64,000 bases of DNA from JBBROS01 sp965260935 (GTDB lineage Bacteria > Pseudomonadota > Alphaproteobacteria > Acetobacterales > Acetobacteraceae). The DNA is taken from contig CBDHCB010000003.1 of the NCBI GenBank assembly GCA_965260935.1, positions 1-64,000 of the forward strand, in the 5' to 3' direction. Below are positions 1 through 8,521 of the stretch, in pieces. Every line of letters starts with the position of its first letter. The first letter of the stretch is position 1. The notes below the pieces were generated by a model, which was not told the origin of the DNA, did not search any database, and worked only from the letters and a program-made list of their open reading frames with translations. Both the position numbers and the translations under genes were made by a program.

Positions 1-227
1 TTGAGCCGTACGCCTTCAACACGGGCGCTAGATGGCTGCCCACCAAGTCGGGAGGCACGCCGAGCCGTACCCGTCCTTCGGCGGCCACCGTGGTCATCTC
101 AGCCTATATTTCGTCGTTCAAGGCAATCAGCTTCCGGGCTTGGCTGAACAGGCGCTCGCCGTGTTGGGTCAGCCGCAAGCCGCGCCGGTTGCGTTCGAAC
201 AAGCTGCACCCTAGAGCATTTTGCAGG

Positions 228-815
228 TTAGTTAGGACAACCATAGCCGCAGTGGCGGAAGAACCCTGCCGCGTCCTGTGGGGTGACGCGGGCCAGCGCC
301 GGTCCGAGTGCCTTGTGCAGTGCATCCGCCGTGCGCGCAGCGACGCGGCGCAGCACGGCCTTCACCTTGGCCCAGGCAGGTTCGATGGGGTTGAGGTCCG
401 GCGAGTAAGCAGGCAGGTAGCGGTAGGCGAAGCCCGAAGCGTCGAGCAGCGTCCTGACTTGCGCGGTCTTGTGGGCGGCCAGGTTGTCCATGACCAGCAC
501 CGCATCCGGCTTGCTCCGACGCAGTGCGGGCAGCAGCACCTGCTCCAGGTAGGCGCAGAACACGGCGCCGCTGGTTGCGGTTTCCACGCTCATCGCGCCC
601 ACAATGCCCTCCGCCCCGAGCGCGCCCAGCACGGTGAGGCGCGTCCAGTGCCCGAACGGCGCCGACGCGCACGCGCGGGTGCCGCGCGGACTGCGGCCAC
701 GCAGGCGCGACAGGGTGGTCAACACGCCGCACTCGTCCAAGAACACCAGCCGTTCCGGGCTGACGCCGCCCACCGCGTCCGGGTCGGTCCACCATGCCTG
801 GCGCGCCCGTGCCAC
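228..815 (-). CDS. IS630 family transposase, DDE catalytic ORF
   Basis: About 195 residues with the IS630 catalytic pattern: the first Asp in LVFLDECG, the second in AVLVMDNLAAHK, and the third acidic residue in YSPDLNPIEPAWAKVK. The frame is open upstream to about 855, directly after the stop of the HTH ORF, so the annotated start is only nominal and the product is probably the C-terminal half of a frameshifted transposase. Length and motifs match the DDE half of family members. Confidence 0.82.
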   Translation of the reverse strand: MARARQAWWTDPDAVGGVSPERLVFLDECGVLTTLSRLRGRSPRGTRACASAPFGHWTRLTVLGALGAEGIVGAMSVETATSGAVFCAYLEQVLLPALRRSKPDAVLVMDNLAAHKTAQVRTLLDASGFAYRYLPAYSPDLNPIEPAWAKVKAVLRRVAARTADALHKALGPALARVTPQDAAGFFRHCGYGCPN

Positions 816-857
816 GTCCTCGCGTCCCTGCTCGGCTGCGCGCAGGCTCAGCTTCTT

Positions 858-1199
858 TCATGTCCAACCCGCCCGCCGCAGCGCCCGGTGCACCGTGGTC
901 AAATGCACGCGCACGCCGTGCGTCTTGGCCAACCGCGCCGCGATCTCGGCCAGGCTCAGGTGGCTGGGCTGGCCCGCCAAACCCAACATGGCCGCTTCAG
1001 CCGCACCCTGGATGCGCGGTGCGGGACCGCCGCGCACCGGCTTGGCCTCGCGCCGCTGCTCGTCACGCGCCGCAGCCGCCCAGCGATACGCCGTGGATCG
1101 TGCCACCGCGAACCGCTGCGCAGCGGCTTCCGGCGTTTCGCCCGCCTCAACCGCCTCCAGCACGCGGCTGCGCAGGTCCTTCGAATATGATCCAGCCAT
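858..1199 (-). CDS. IS630 family transposase, N-terminal ORF (HTH part)
   Basis: 113 residues starting MAGSYSKDLRSRVLEAVEAG, with an IS630 helix-turn-helix (EAAAQRFAVARSTAYRWAAAA), a second helical DNA-binding segment and an end at ...HRALRRAGWT before a stop. The IS630 sequence resumes in another frame (KKLSLRAAEQGRED) directly after that stop, so the two frames probably make one protein by ribosomal slippage near 855-860. The start is the first Met inside the element. The same frame runs upstream into the LysR remnant, but that upstream part belongs to the host gene. Confidence 0.8.
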   Translation of the reverse strand: MAGSYSKDLRSRVLEAVEAGETPEAAAQRFAVARSTAYRWAAAARDEQRREAKPVRGGPAPRIQGAAEAAMLGLAGQPSHLSLAEIAARLAKTHGVRVHLTTVHRALRRAGWT

Positions 1200-1499
1200 G
1201 GACACCGCCGCCTCGACATATAGGCAGCGCTGTCCCGACCCGCTCGCAAAATGCTCTAGCGTTTCCTCCAGCCGCTTGACCTGCTGGCTGACAGCGCCCT
1301 GCGTGAGGTGAAGCGCGTTCGCGGCGGCTGTCATGCTGGCCTTGTCCGCGATGGCGACGAAGGTGCGGACGAGGCCGGTGTCGAGGTTGCGGGTCATGGC
1401 TTCTATTATGATGCGTAATGCCCGGCATCACCAACATTAGCTTACCGGGGCATGGCAACGGGCCTAGCCTGTTCTCTTTGAACTGGGGAGAGCGGCAAC

Positions 1500-2099
1500 A
1501 TGGCATTTGACGCGACCCTGCCGCTCATCCTGTTCGTGGTTGTTTCGACCATCACGCCAGGGGGCGCCACCACGCTGGCGACGGCCTCGGGCGCGCAGTT
1601 CGGCTTCCGGCGCTCCGTGCCGTTGATGGCGGGCATCGCTGCCGGCTTGGCGTCGCTCGCTGCCGCGTCTGCGGCCGGGCTGGCTAGCCTGCTGCTGGCG
1701 GCGCCGTCGCTACAAACGGCGATGCGGGTGGCGGGGTCGGCCTACCTGCTCTGGCTCGCTTGGAAGATCGCCAGGAGCGGGCAGCCGAACATGAACGCCA
1801 ACATGGGGGTGCCCACGAGCTTCCTGGGAGGAGCCGGCCTGCTTTGGCTGAACCCGAAGGGCTGGGCGATGGCGCTTGGCGCTGCGGCGTCGTTCGCCGT
1901 CCTTGCCAATGGGCCAATCCAGCTCGCACTTCTGCTTGGTTCGGCGTTCGGCCTTGCGGCAGCCGTGTCGCTGTCGCTCTGGTGCATGGCCGGGCTTCTG
2001 CTTGCCCGGCTGCTGCGGACCGAGCGGCAATGGCGGGTGCTCAATGCCGTGCTGGGTCTCCTGCTCGCGGCGTCCGTCGTTCCCATGTGGCTCGAGTGA
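1500..2099 (+). CDS. LysE/RhtB family amino-acid exporter
   Basis: A 199-residue, highly hydrophobic protein with about six membrane segments, beginning FDATLPLILFVVVSTITPGG. The TPGG/TPGP motif at the end of the first helix and the LLWLNPKGW motif in the middle are typical of LysE/RhtB transporters, which export amino acids or related small molecules through the inner membrane. The start ATG follows a short leader with purine-rich GGGGAGAG about 8 nt upstream. A broken LysR gene lies divergently upstream and was probably its regulator. The substrate cannot be read from sequence. Confidence 0.85.
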   Translation: MAFDATLPLILFVVVSTITPGGATTLATASGAQFGFRRSVPLMAGIAAGLASLAAASAAGLASLLLAAPSLQTAMRVAGSAYLLWLAWKIARSGQPNMNANMGVPTSFLGGAGLLWLNPKGWAMALGAAASFAVLANGPIQLALLLGSAFGLAAAVSLSLWCMAGLLLARLLRTERQWRVLNAVLGLLLAASVVPMWLE

Positions 2100-2365
2100 A
2101 CCGTGATCGCGGAGAAAGGCTTGCTCCTATCTTCGTGCCAACATGCATTACTTTGCCGTCGAGATGATTCTGCCGCGCGTGGCCCGGGTCAGCGCCACCG
2201 CAGCCATTGCCGGCGCGTGCGGGTGGGGTGCGTAGTTGTAAATTCCATCTCAACCATCGTGGGTTGCTGGCGATTGCTGATGAGGAGTGAGGCTCATGGC
2301 ACCGCCGCGTCCGCCCTGCCGAGGGATGATTTACAGGTCACCGCGGTCGTGCCCGCCGGCAAACC

Positions 2366-3165
2366 CTACTCAAGACTTCGCTTCGGGTTGATGAGGAATT
2401 TCTCGCCGGTGCCCCTCTGCGCGATTGCATGGAGGTGCTCCTCCCGCATCACGTCGGTCAGGGAGAATTCGGCGGTGAACCGGGTGGCGAAGGTCGTGTC
2501 GATTTCCGAGACGATGCGTGCCTTCATCGCGGCGAGCGTGTTGGGGGCCATGCGTTTGAGTTTTTCGAAAATGAGCCAGCCTCCGACGCTCCAGGCCATG
2601 CCATAGCTCCGGTCCAACTGGGTAGGGCGGGTGTCCAGGCCGCCGTAGAAGTAGACCTGTTTGTGGGTCGTCGAGCCGTATCGTCGATATTCGGGCGCGC
2701 CGGCACTGCAGGCGCGCTCCATGGCCGAGAGGATCTGGCTCGCCAATAGCCCGCCACCCATCGCATCGAAAGCCAGGGTGGCACCGGTAGCTGCGATTGC
2801 GCTGTCCAGATCGCGGATGAAGCCCGCCGAGCTGGTGTCGCAAACGACCGAGGCGCCTTGCGCGGCGAGGAGCGACGCCTGCTCGGGCTTGCGCACGACG
2901 TTGACCAGCTTGATCCCACCCTGGAGGCAGACTCGGTTCAGCATCTGGCCCAGGGACGACGCGGCCGCCGTATGGACCAGGGCGCTGTGACGCTCCTCCC
3001 GCATGGTCTCGATCATGGCGAGCAAGGTGAGCGGGTTGATCAGGGCGGCAGCACCCTTGATGGGGGCGGTTCCGTCAGGCAGGGAAAGGGCGTCAGCGGC
3101 GTTGACGACGCGGTGCCGTGACAGCATCGCGCCGCCCATGATGGCGACTGTCCTTCCGAGCAGTC
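2366..3165 (-). pseudogene. zinc-binding MDR dehydrogenase, N-terminally truncated by a MITE-like element
   Basis: The frame covers the Rossmann half of a medium-chain dehydrogenase/reductase: LLGRTVAIMGGAML near the break, ALVHTAAASSLGQMLNR (NAD(P)-binding loop) and THKQVYFYGGLDT. Family members are about 370 residues; here roughly the first 100 (GroES-like catalytic half) are missing. Homology stops exactly at the inverted repeat that starts at 3166, and a stop lies in frame just beyond it. An internal Met at 3139 could start a 257-residue product, but it would lack the catalytic domain. The C-terminus (GEKFLINPKRSLE) looks complete. Confidence 0.75.
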
Positions 3166-3562
3166 TGTCACGTTGCAGCTAACCGTGAGACTCGCGCCGT
3201 TTGTGACGGCCACTGCACTTAACCGCGAGACTCGAACGCCGTTCAATATCAAGTTTGCTGCAATCCTGATACCGGATTGGAACTGAGCGAGTTCGCCCGA
3301 AGGGCGGTCCCGCACCGGATAAGGTATTGTCGCGCTAAGCTTTCAGGACGGTGTGCCAGGCGCACTAACTACCGATGATGCCTCCACACAAGCATTCTGA
3401 ATGCAGAACGTCTTTGACCAACGTTGCAGGGGTCAATCTCAGGTTAGGTGCAGTGCTTTGGCCGACAATCTCAGAGTTAAGTGCAGCGTCTCACGTTGGA
3501 TGTAGCGCATAAACACCTGATAAGGTTCAACATGAAGTCTCACGGTTAAGCGCAGCGTGACA
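3166..3562. mobile_element. 397-bp MITE-like non-autonomous element with reiterated terminal motifs
   Basis: Positions 3166-3192 (TGTCACGTTGC...GTGAGACT) and 3536-3562 on the opposite strand (TGTCACGCTGC...GTGAGACT) form a 27-bp inverted repeat with 23 matches. A degenerate TGCANNTAACNNNGAGA motif recurs inward: 3214-3232 on the left; 3435-3453, 3467-3486 and 3488-3506 inverted on the right. Repeated transposase-binding sites near each end are a trait of IS21-like elements, so this may be an internally deleted relative. There is no coding capacity. It truncates the dehydrogenase at 3165. I see no target duplication. Confidence 0.65.
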
Positions 3563-3910
3563 CCCGGCTCGTCACCGACCTGCTGGCCTCCTCGTGCACG
3601 GGCAACCGCTTCAAGGCGACCGACTGGCCGGGCCGGTAAACCCGGTCTTGCCAAGTGTTCGCCTTGGGTTGGACCTTCGGACAAGGCCAGGGGGCAGTCC
3701 GATCACGGGTGGGATACCGTTGGCGAAGTCGCCCAGCCTGACGGAACGCCGCTCCGGAAGCGGCAGCAACCCGCCTTCAAGGCGGGAAGACCGGCTCTTC
3801 TGCGGCCGTTGGCGCCGTGAACAAACCGGCACCCCCGACTTCGCCAACGGTGTCGGGTGGTTAAACGGACAGGCCGGTTTCGGGATGGTAGCTTGCCATA
3901 GCTGCCGTTG
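3563..3910. other. non-coding stretch with a long-stem inverted repeat
   Basis: No credible gene is visible. The notable content is the structured repeat at 3717-3850, listed separately. A short open stretch at 3568-3642 ends in a stop, but I do not recognise it. Confidence 0.5.
3717..3850. repeat. 134-bp imperfect palindrome with two internal hairpins
   Basis: The outer arms CCGTTGGCGAAGTCG (3717-3731) and CGACTTCGCCAACGG (3836-3850) are perfect complements. Inside lie two compact hairpins: GCCGCT/AGCGGC (3748-3753 with 3759-3764) and CCCGCC/GGCGGG (3770-3775 with 3781-3786). Such a cruciform or branched structure could be a repeat element, a recombination site or an RNA. The function is unknown. 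Confidence 0.5.
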
Positions 3911-4489
3911 TCAGACGGTGTCAGTTTTCTCGAAAAGAACGGCGTCCTTGAGTTGAGGAAAGGTCGTGAACCCGGTTTCCTCGTTCAGGTGCCCGCCTCC
4001 CTTGACCACCTCCAACGGGGCATGAAGGTGGTCGGCTATCTCTCGCGACCGTGGCAGCGGAACATAAGGATCGTCGTCACCCGCCCAACAGCGACACGTA
4101 CCCATTCGCTCGCGGATACCCGGCCAATTGAATGGCCTCGCAAAGAACGATGCGTTGATAGGATCATAGTCGGGCAAGCCAAGTGCACCGACAAACCCTG
4201 CCGCCAGGAACAGGCCGTCGAACGGCACAGTCGCCCGCTCGACTACTCGCAACGCCATGGCAGCGCCCAGGCTATGACCAACAAGGATCGTGCTTTTGGG
4301 GACGAGCGATGCAACGGCCGCGTCGAACACCTCGAACCACGCGGCAAGCGATTGACCCTGTGGAGTGGGAAATTGAGGACGCAACACCTCGCTTCCCTCG
4401 CGGGTCAGTTGAGCATCAAGCCAAGGGAACCAGTTTGTGTTGGGCGCTCCATGTGCGCCATGAAGTACGATCACACGCAATAGCGACAT
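3911..4489 (-). CDS. RBBP9/YdeN family alpha/beta hydrolase
   Basis: A 192-residue serine hydrolase. It has the N-terminal strand and oxyanion region RVIVLHGAHGAPNTNWFPWL, the nucleophile elbow VGHSLGA (Ser near residue 75), an Asp region GDDDPYVPLPRS and the catalytic His in KGGGHLNEETG near the C-terminus. This is the compact YdeN/RBBP9 fold. The start chosen is the Met at 4487-4489 before SLLRVIV, with an AAAGG about 12 nt upstream; a longer frame to 4591 adds 34 residues not typical of the family. It stands alone, and its substrate is unknown. Confidence 0.8.
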   Translation of the reverse strand: MSLLRVIVLHGAHGAPNTNWFPWLDAQLTREGSEVLRPQFPTPQGQSLAAWFEVFDAAVASLVPKSTILVGHSLGAAMALRVVERATVPFDGLFLAAGFVGALGLPDYDPINASFFARPFNWPGIRERMGTCRCWAGDDDPYVPLPRSREIADHLHAPLEVVKGGGHLNEETGFTTFPQLKDAVLFEKTDTV

Positions 4490-4649
4490 AAGATTTTCGC
4501 GCCTTTCATCTGAAGCTGCATGACTGGCCATGGCCAAGGACAATCCAAAGAAGAAAGCTGACTTGTCTGCATCGCGGCGGGTCAGGTTCACGTTTCCCCT
4601 TTACTGATACTTGCAATCCACGACGCTATAGGCGCGAGACAGCAAGGTG

Positions 4650-4783
4650 TTACAGACACCTATCCAGAAAGGGGATCATGTAAGCAGCAATTTCGCAATG
4701 GTGCGTTTCTAGCGCGAAATGGCCGGCACCGAGAAGATGCACCTCCGCGTCCGGCAAATCTCTCCTATATGTAGGCGCTCGCA
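4650..4783 (-). pseudogene. alpha/beta hydrolase C-terminal fragment
   Basis: The minus-strand frame ending at TAA (4650-4652) reads APTYRRDLPDAEVHLLGAGH followed by FALETHHCEIAAYM and IPFLDRCL. This is the C-terminal end of a haloalkane dehalogenase-like or epoxide hydrolase-like protein, including the catalytic His of the AGHF motif. The frame runs into the IS256 target site at 4784. No hydrolase homology is visible on the far side of the element, so the rest was lost in another event. It cannot be functional. Confidence 0.65.
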
Positions 4784-4859
4784 ATCGTCCGGGTGCCGTA
4801 GCGAGTTGTGTGGAAATAGGCTGGGTGACGCCTCTCCGACGGGATGAGATTGGTTTGAA

Positions 4860-6200
4860 TTAGGCGACCAGGTCAACCGGGGTCACGTCGGTCAGAGGCT
4901 CGGCAAGCGTTTGCCACCCGTTGACCTTGCGCATGGTGATCTGGCCGGACGTCAGCAGCGCCCAGAACAGCATGGCGGCCGTCTCCGCGGACGGCAGCAC
5001 GGTCTGGGTTTTGATGCGGCGTCGGAATTCCTCATGGAGCCGCTCGATGGCGTTCGTGGTGCGTGCGGACTTCCATTGCGAAGGGGGCAGGCGGAGAAAG
5101 GCGAACAAGCGGTCGCCAGCCTCTTCCAAGCTGGCCGCCACTGCCGGGCAGCGCAGGCGCCATTTGCGCAGGAACGCGCGCCGTTTGACTTGCACCGCTT
5201 TGGCCGTTTCGGCGTAGATCATGTCCGTGTAATCGGTCGAGATTTCGTCGTGCAGCTTGTCCGGCGCGTGGGCAAGAAGATTCCTGTGCTTGTGAACCGA
5301 ACATCTTTGTGCCGGCACGTCAGGCCACATCGCCGCCAGCGCCCGCTCCAGTCCGGGCGCGCCGTCAGTGATCAGGAACGTGGGCGTCTGCAGCCCACGG
5401 CTGGCCAGGTCGTCGAGCACCGCCCGCCATGCCGCCTCGCTCTCGCCGCCCATGTTCTTGATCGACAGCAGCATTTTCTGCCCGTCGCGGCGCACGCCGA
5501 GCACCACCAGCAGCGAGATGTTGGTCGCGCGGCGGTCCAGCCTGACCCGCACGACGGTGCCGTCCAGGATCAGCCGCACGATGTCCTCGCCGGCTAAGCA
5601 GGCTTGCGTGGCTTGTGCCACGCAAGCCTGCTTAGAAACCTTTGAGGACGCATCATTTTACCGGCAGCGTGCCGGCACGCCCTGCCGAATGATGCTTAGG
5701 TCGCGCTTGGCCCATGCGTCCCAATCGGTGCGGACCTTGCGCCACGTCCGGCTGACCACGTCCTTGCCCACCGCGCCATCGAACAACGCCGCCAGCGCAC
5801 GCTTGACCCGCCGCGTGTTGGCCCCGGACAGATAGGCGCCGGCAATCAGCGCCTCGACCTGCTTGGTCGTCCGACCATACCGGGGCAGCGTCGCGCTGCG
5901 CCATTCCTGCGTGCCGCTCCCGTCTGCCCCAGCCATCCGCGCCCGCGGCACGCTAATCGTCGCCGGGCCGAAGCTGCCCAGCAGATCCCGTTCGCGCGTC
6001 CCGTTCCGATAGCCCTTCGCCTCGCCGCCTGCCCGTTCGCTGCGGCCGCGCCCCAACGCTGCCGTCAGCTCCTGCTCCAGCAGCTCCTCGATGAACCCGC
6101 GCACCCGGTCCCGGATGCCCGTCTCAATCGGGTCGAACCAGGCGTCGCCGGCAAACAGCGCCGTGCCGTCCGCAATCGTTTCCGTGCTATTCCGTTCCAT
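4860..6200 (-). pseudogene. IS256 family (mutator-type) transposase, interrupted
   Basis: Two minus-strand blocks make one IS256/MuDR transposase. Block one (6200 to about 5695) gives the N-terminal helical part with YRNGTRERDLLGSFGPATIS and SVPRAR. Block two (about 5595 to 4860) begins EDIVRLILDGTVVRVRLDRR (first Asp), then FLITDGAPGLERAL (second Asp), RCSVHKHRNLL and TTNAIERLHEEFRRR (Glu). Between them a 101-bp palindromic insertion adds foreign codons and a stop. The element is probably no longer able to move itself unless a relative acts in trans. Confidence 0.85.
5595..5695. repeat. double-palindrome insertion in the IS256 transposase
   Basis: Two adjacent palindromes disrupt the transposase. 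The first is a perfect 18-bp hairpin, arms 5595-5612 and 5617-5634 around TTGT. The second has outer arms GCATCATT (5650-5657) and AATGATGC (5688-5695) around a core built on GCGTGCCGGCACGC. Neither matches expected IS256 coding sequence. They could be a very short palindromic element or a template-switching scar. Confidence 0.65.
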
Positions 6201-6556
6201 GGCGTAATCTCCGCCGGCGCTCGAACGCCGGTTGTGGCTGGTTGAACGAGCCGGAGATTACGCCACCAGACGATTCCACCACATTCGCGACGGCACCATC
6301 GTCCGCATCCGTGCTCGCAAACAGAGCGGATTGCTGCTCGGATTAGCTGACAATGGAGGAGCGAGCCTGCTCGCATCATTCGCCACTGTGCTCGCCATCA
6401 TCGCGCCGCGCTCGCTAACGGCAGTTCATGCTCAGAATCGGCGCCAATGAAAGGAGACGGTTGTCCAGGTCATACGGGGACGCCTGCGACGCGCAGCTGC
6501 TCCATGAGCTCGCAGATGCGGTCGCTGGCGAGCGTGCCGGCGAGGGACTGCCGTCT

Positions 6557-7636
6557 TCAGGGCCGGATCACGGTGATCCGGAACGGCCCGGCATGGGCTG
6601 CCGCGTGCGCAACAGCCTCGTTTGCGATGTCCAGGGCAAACTCGGTGACGTCGAACTGGCCGAGGTCCAGCAGCCCGGCCCGGATCAGCGCGGTCATCCC
6701 AAGAACAGCGCTGGGCTCGAACATCCATTGGCCGTGGATGCTGACGCAGTTCCGCATGATCCAGGGATAGGGCAGCGACAGGTCATCGCCGCCCAGCATC
6801 CCCACGCCGCCCATCAGCACGGCCCGGCCGTATGGGCGCACCGCCATCACGGCGGCCCGCGCCACCGTCGCGCTGACGGACGGCGGCAGGATGTCCAGCA
6901 CGCAGTCGATCGGGCCTGGCGCGGCGGCCTGCATCCGCGCGCGGTCCGCGTCCTCGTTGCCGGCGAGGGTCACGGGCCGCACGCGCGAACCGAAGCGGCG
7001 CGCCAGGTCGGCAAGCACCCGTTCGTTCCGGCCGGGTGCGACGACGCAGCCCGCACCCATCGCCAGCGCGGTCGCCACGGCGGCGCTGCCGTAGTTGCCG
7101 GTGGCGCCGCTGACCAGGAGCGTTTCCCCGGCTCGCAGCCCCGCCGCGAGAAGGCCGCCGTACGGCACGAGCGCCACGCCCGCCGCGCACCATCGTCCGG
7201 CGTCCGCCTCGTCGATGACGCCAAGCGGGATGGCGTTCTCGGTCGGCACCATCATGCGCTCGGCAAACGGGCCGTTGTGGAAGTGCTTCTGCAGCCGCAG
7301 GCCCCCTTCGCCGCGGGAGCTCCAGCCCTGCAGCGTGATGTCAGGGGCGAGGCCGCCATCGCGCGACCGCACGGTGGGGTCGCAGAACACCCAGTCGCCG
7401 GGCGAAAGGCGCGTTGCATCCGGCCCGGCGGTGCGCACGCGGCCGACCGCCCCGCAGCCTGGCACCACGGGCAGCTCCAGCGGATATTTGCGCGCGCCGC
7501 TGAACACGTCCGCCGCGTAGGGCAGGATGCCGGTTGCCACGACATCGACGACGACCTCGCCGGTGCCCGGAACCGGGTCTGGCACGGCGCCGATGGACAG
7601 GGGAGAGCCGAATGCGAGCAGGGTGGCAGCTTTCAT
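6557..7636 (-). CDS. MDR family zinc-type alcohol dehydrogenase-like oxidoreductase
   Basis: A 359-residue full-length medium-chain dehydrogenase/reductase. The N-terminal GroES-like half contains ELPVVPGCGAVGRV (usual GHE position altered to GCG) and DWVFCDPTVRSRDG. The Rossmann half has LLVSGATGNYGSAAVATALA for cofactor binding. The classical structural-zinc cysteine cluster is not visible, suggesting a quinone-oxidoreductase-like branch. It is divergent from the MmyB-type regulator at 7742, with about 105 bp between the two starts, so that regulator probably controls it. The substrate is unknown. Confidence 0.82.
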   Translation of the reverse strand: MKAATLLAFGSPLSIGAVPDPVPGTGEVVVDVVATGILPYAADVFSGARKYPLELPVVPGCGAVGRVRTAGPDATRLSPGDWVFCDPTVRSRDGGLAPDITLQGWSSRGEGGLRLQKHFHNGPFAERMMVPTENAIPLGVIDEADAGRWCAAGVALVPYGGLLAAGLRAGETLLVSGATGNYGSAAVATALAMGAGCVVAPGRNERVLADLARRFGSRVRPVTLAGNEDADRARMQAAAPGPIDCVLDILPPSVSATVARAAVMAVRPYGRAVLMGGVGMLGGDDLSLPYPWIMRNCVSIHGQWMFEPSAVLGMTALIRAGLLDLGQFDVTEFALDIANEAVAHAAAHAGPFRITVIRP

Positions 7637-7741
7637 AACGAGGGCAGTCCCATGGTGAGGGACTCCAAATGGGCGAGCTTCGCATGGGCATGAAGGACTG
7701 GCATTATCCTAGCACCAGCCACTACCTCCTAGGCGGCACGC

Positions 7742-8521
7742 ATGACGGACACGGCCCGCAACGCGTTTGGGGACTTTCTCCGTTCCCGGCGCGAGAAGCT
7801 GGAGCCGCATGCGATAGGCCTCCCGAATGGAGTGCGGCGCCGGACCGCGGGGCTGCGGCGGCAGGAGGTGGCGGAGCTGGCCGGCATCGGCATCGACTGG
7901 TACATCCGGCTGGAGCAGGGCCGGGCTGTGCGCCCTTCCGCCGCCACGGTGGATGCGCTGGCGCGAGCGCTGCGCCTGGACAAGGCCGAACACGCCCACC
8001 TGCGCGCACTGGCTCCGCCCAACAGCCGCCCGGCTTTCGTACGCGAAACCGTGCCGAACACGGTGCGCCGCATCGTCGAGCGTCTTGACCAGCCAGCCTA
8101 CGTCACGGGGCGGCGGTGGGACGTGTTGGCGTGGAACGATGCAGCCTGTGCGCTGTTCACCAATTTCGGCCGGGTAGCGGAGGCAGACCGCAACATCCTT
8201 GTCTATGTGCTGACCGACCCGGACGCGCGGCGCGTGTTCGGCACTGCCTGGGCCGGGCAGGCGGCGCGCATGGTGGCTCGGTTCCGTGGAACGCACGACC
8301 TGTGGGCTGGTGACCCGGCGTTCACCAGCCTGGTGCGCAGCTTGCGCGAGCGCAGCCCCGAGTTCGCCGGCTGGTGGGGCGCGCACGAGGTTGGCAGCAG
8401 CGCCGGGACCGGTGAGAAGGTGTTGGTTCACCCCAGTGACGGCCCACTGCGCTACGAGTATGCGACGTTTCAGGTCAACGACGACCCGGCGTTGCGGCTC
8501 GCGATCTACACCCCGGTCTAG
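7742..8521 (+). CDS. XRE-family transcriptional regulator with MmyB-like ligand-binding domain
   Basis: 259 residues. Residues 1-80 are an XRE helix-turn-helix (FGDFLRSRREKLEP, TAGLRRQEVAELAGIGIDWY, RLEQGRAVRPS). This HTH with a C-terminal domain containing WDVLAWNDAACALF and VHPSDGPLRYEYATFQVNDD is the MmyB architecture, in which the C-terminal PAS-like domain may bind a fatty acid or other small hydrophobic ligand. It is transcribed divergently from the MDR oxidoreductase at 6557-7636, a common regulator-target arrangement. The start is the ATG of MTDTARNAF just after GGCGGCACGC. Confidence 0.87.
   Translation: MTDTARNAFGDFLRSRREKLEPHAIGLPNGVRRRTAGLRRQEVAELAGIGIDWYIRLEQGRAVRPSAATVDALARALRLDKAEHAHLRALAPPNSRPAFVRETVPNTVRRIVERLDQPAYVTGRRWDVLAWNDAACALFTNFGRVAEADRNILVYVLTDPDARRVFGTAWAGQAARMVARFRGTHDLWAGDPAFTSLVRSLRERSPEFAGWWGAHEVGSSAGTGEKVLVHPSDGPLRYEYATFQVNDDPALRLAIYTPV

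Larger units (their letters stand above)
212..1258 (-). mobile_element. IS630-family insertion sequence inside a LysR gene
   Basis: The ends are a perfect 14-bp inverted repeat (CTAGAGCATTTTGC at 211-224 and its complement at 1246-1259) that contains the TA dinucleotide typical of IS630/Tc1-mariner insertion. Deleting the element and one TA restores the LysR reading frame. It carries two minus-strand frames, an HTH part and a DDE part, as in IS630 elements expressed by frameshifting. It looks structurally intact. Confidence 0.88.
1..1397 (-). pseudogene. LysR-type transcriptional regulator, split by an IS and carrying a nonsense codon
   Basis: The minus strand from 1397 encodes a LysR winged-helix N-terminus (MTRNLDTGLVRTFVAIADKA..., HTH around LTQGAVSQQVKRLEETL). 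Coding stops at the IS630 element at 212-1258. Removing the element with one TA copy restores an uninterrupted KRLEETLGCSLFERNRRG, the conserved end of a LysR DNA-binding domain, so the insertion point is clear. Further on, the frame reads ...LIALNDEI, then TAG at 104-106, then continues in frame as AEMTTVAAEGRVRLGVPPDL to the window edge. Many LysR proteins have Trp there, so TGG to TAG is likely. The gene is therefore broken twice and partial at the window edge. It is divergent from the LysE-type exporter at 1500, the usual arrangement for a LysR regulator and its exporter, so it probably once controlled that gene. Confidence 0.85.
4792..6297 (-). mobile_element. IS256-family insertion sequence with 8-bp target duplication
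   Basis: The ends match as imperfect inverted repeats: GGTGCCGTAGCGAG from 4792 and GGTGCCGTCGCGAA from 6297 on the opposite strand, about 19 of 25 matching. They are flanked by a perfect 8-bp direct repeat ATCGTCCG at 4784-4791 and 6298-6305. IS256 elements make 8-9 bp duplications, so both boundaries are well supported. The single transposase gene is interrupted by a palindromic insertion at 5595-5695. Confidence 0.9.

Noticed and set aside
3717..3850. Integron attC site
   Set aside because: The outer stem begins with GTT rather than an AAC box, no integrase or cassette array is nearby, and the stem is too long and perfect.
3925..3940. A third copy of the TTTTCTCGAAA motif
   Set aside because: It lies inside the 3' coding end of the hydrolase gene and is probably chance.
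5595..5695. Programmed frameshift in the IS256 transposase
   Set aside because: IS256 elements use a single ORF, and the break is a 101-bp palindromic insertion rather than a slippery sequence.
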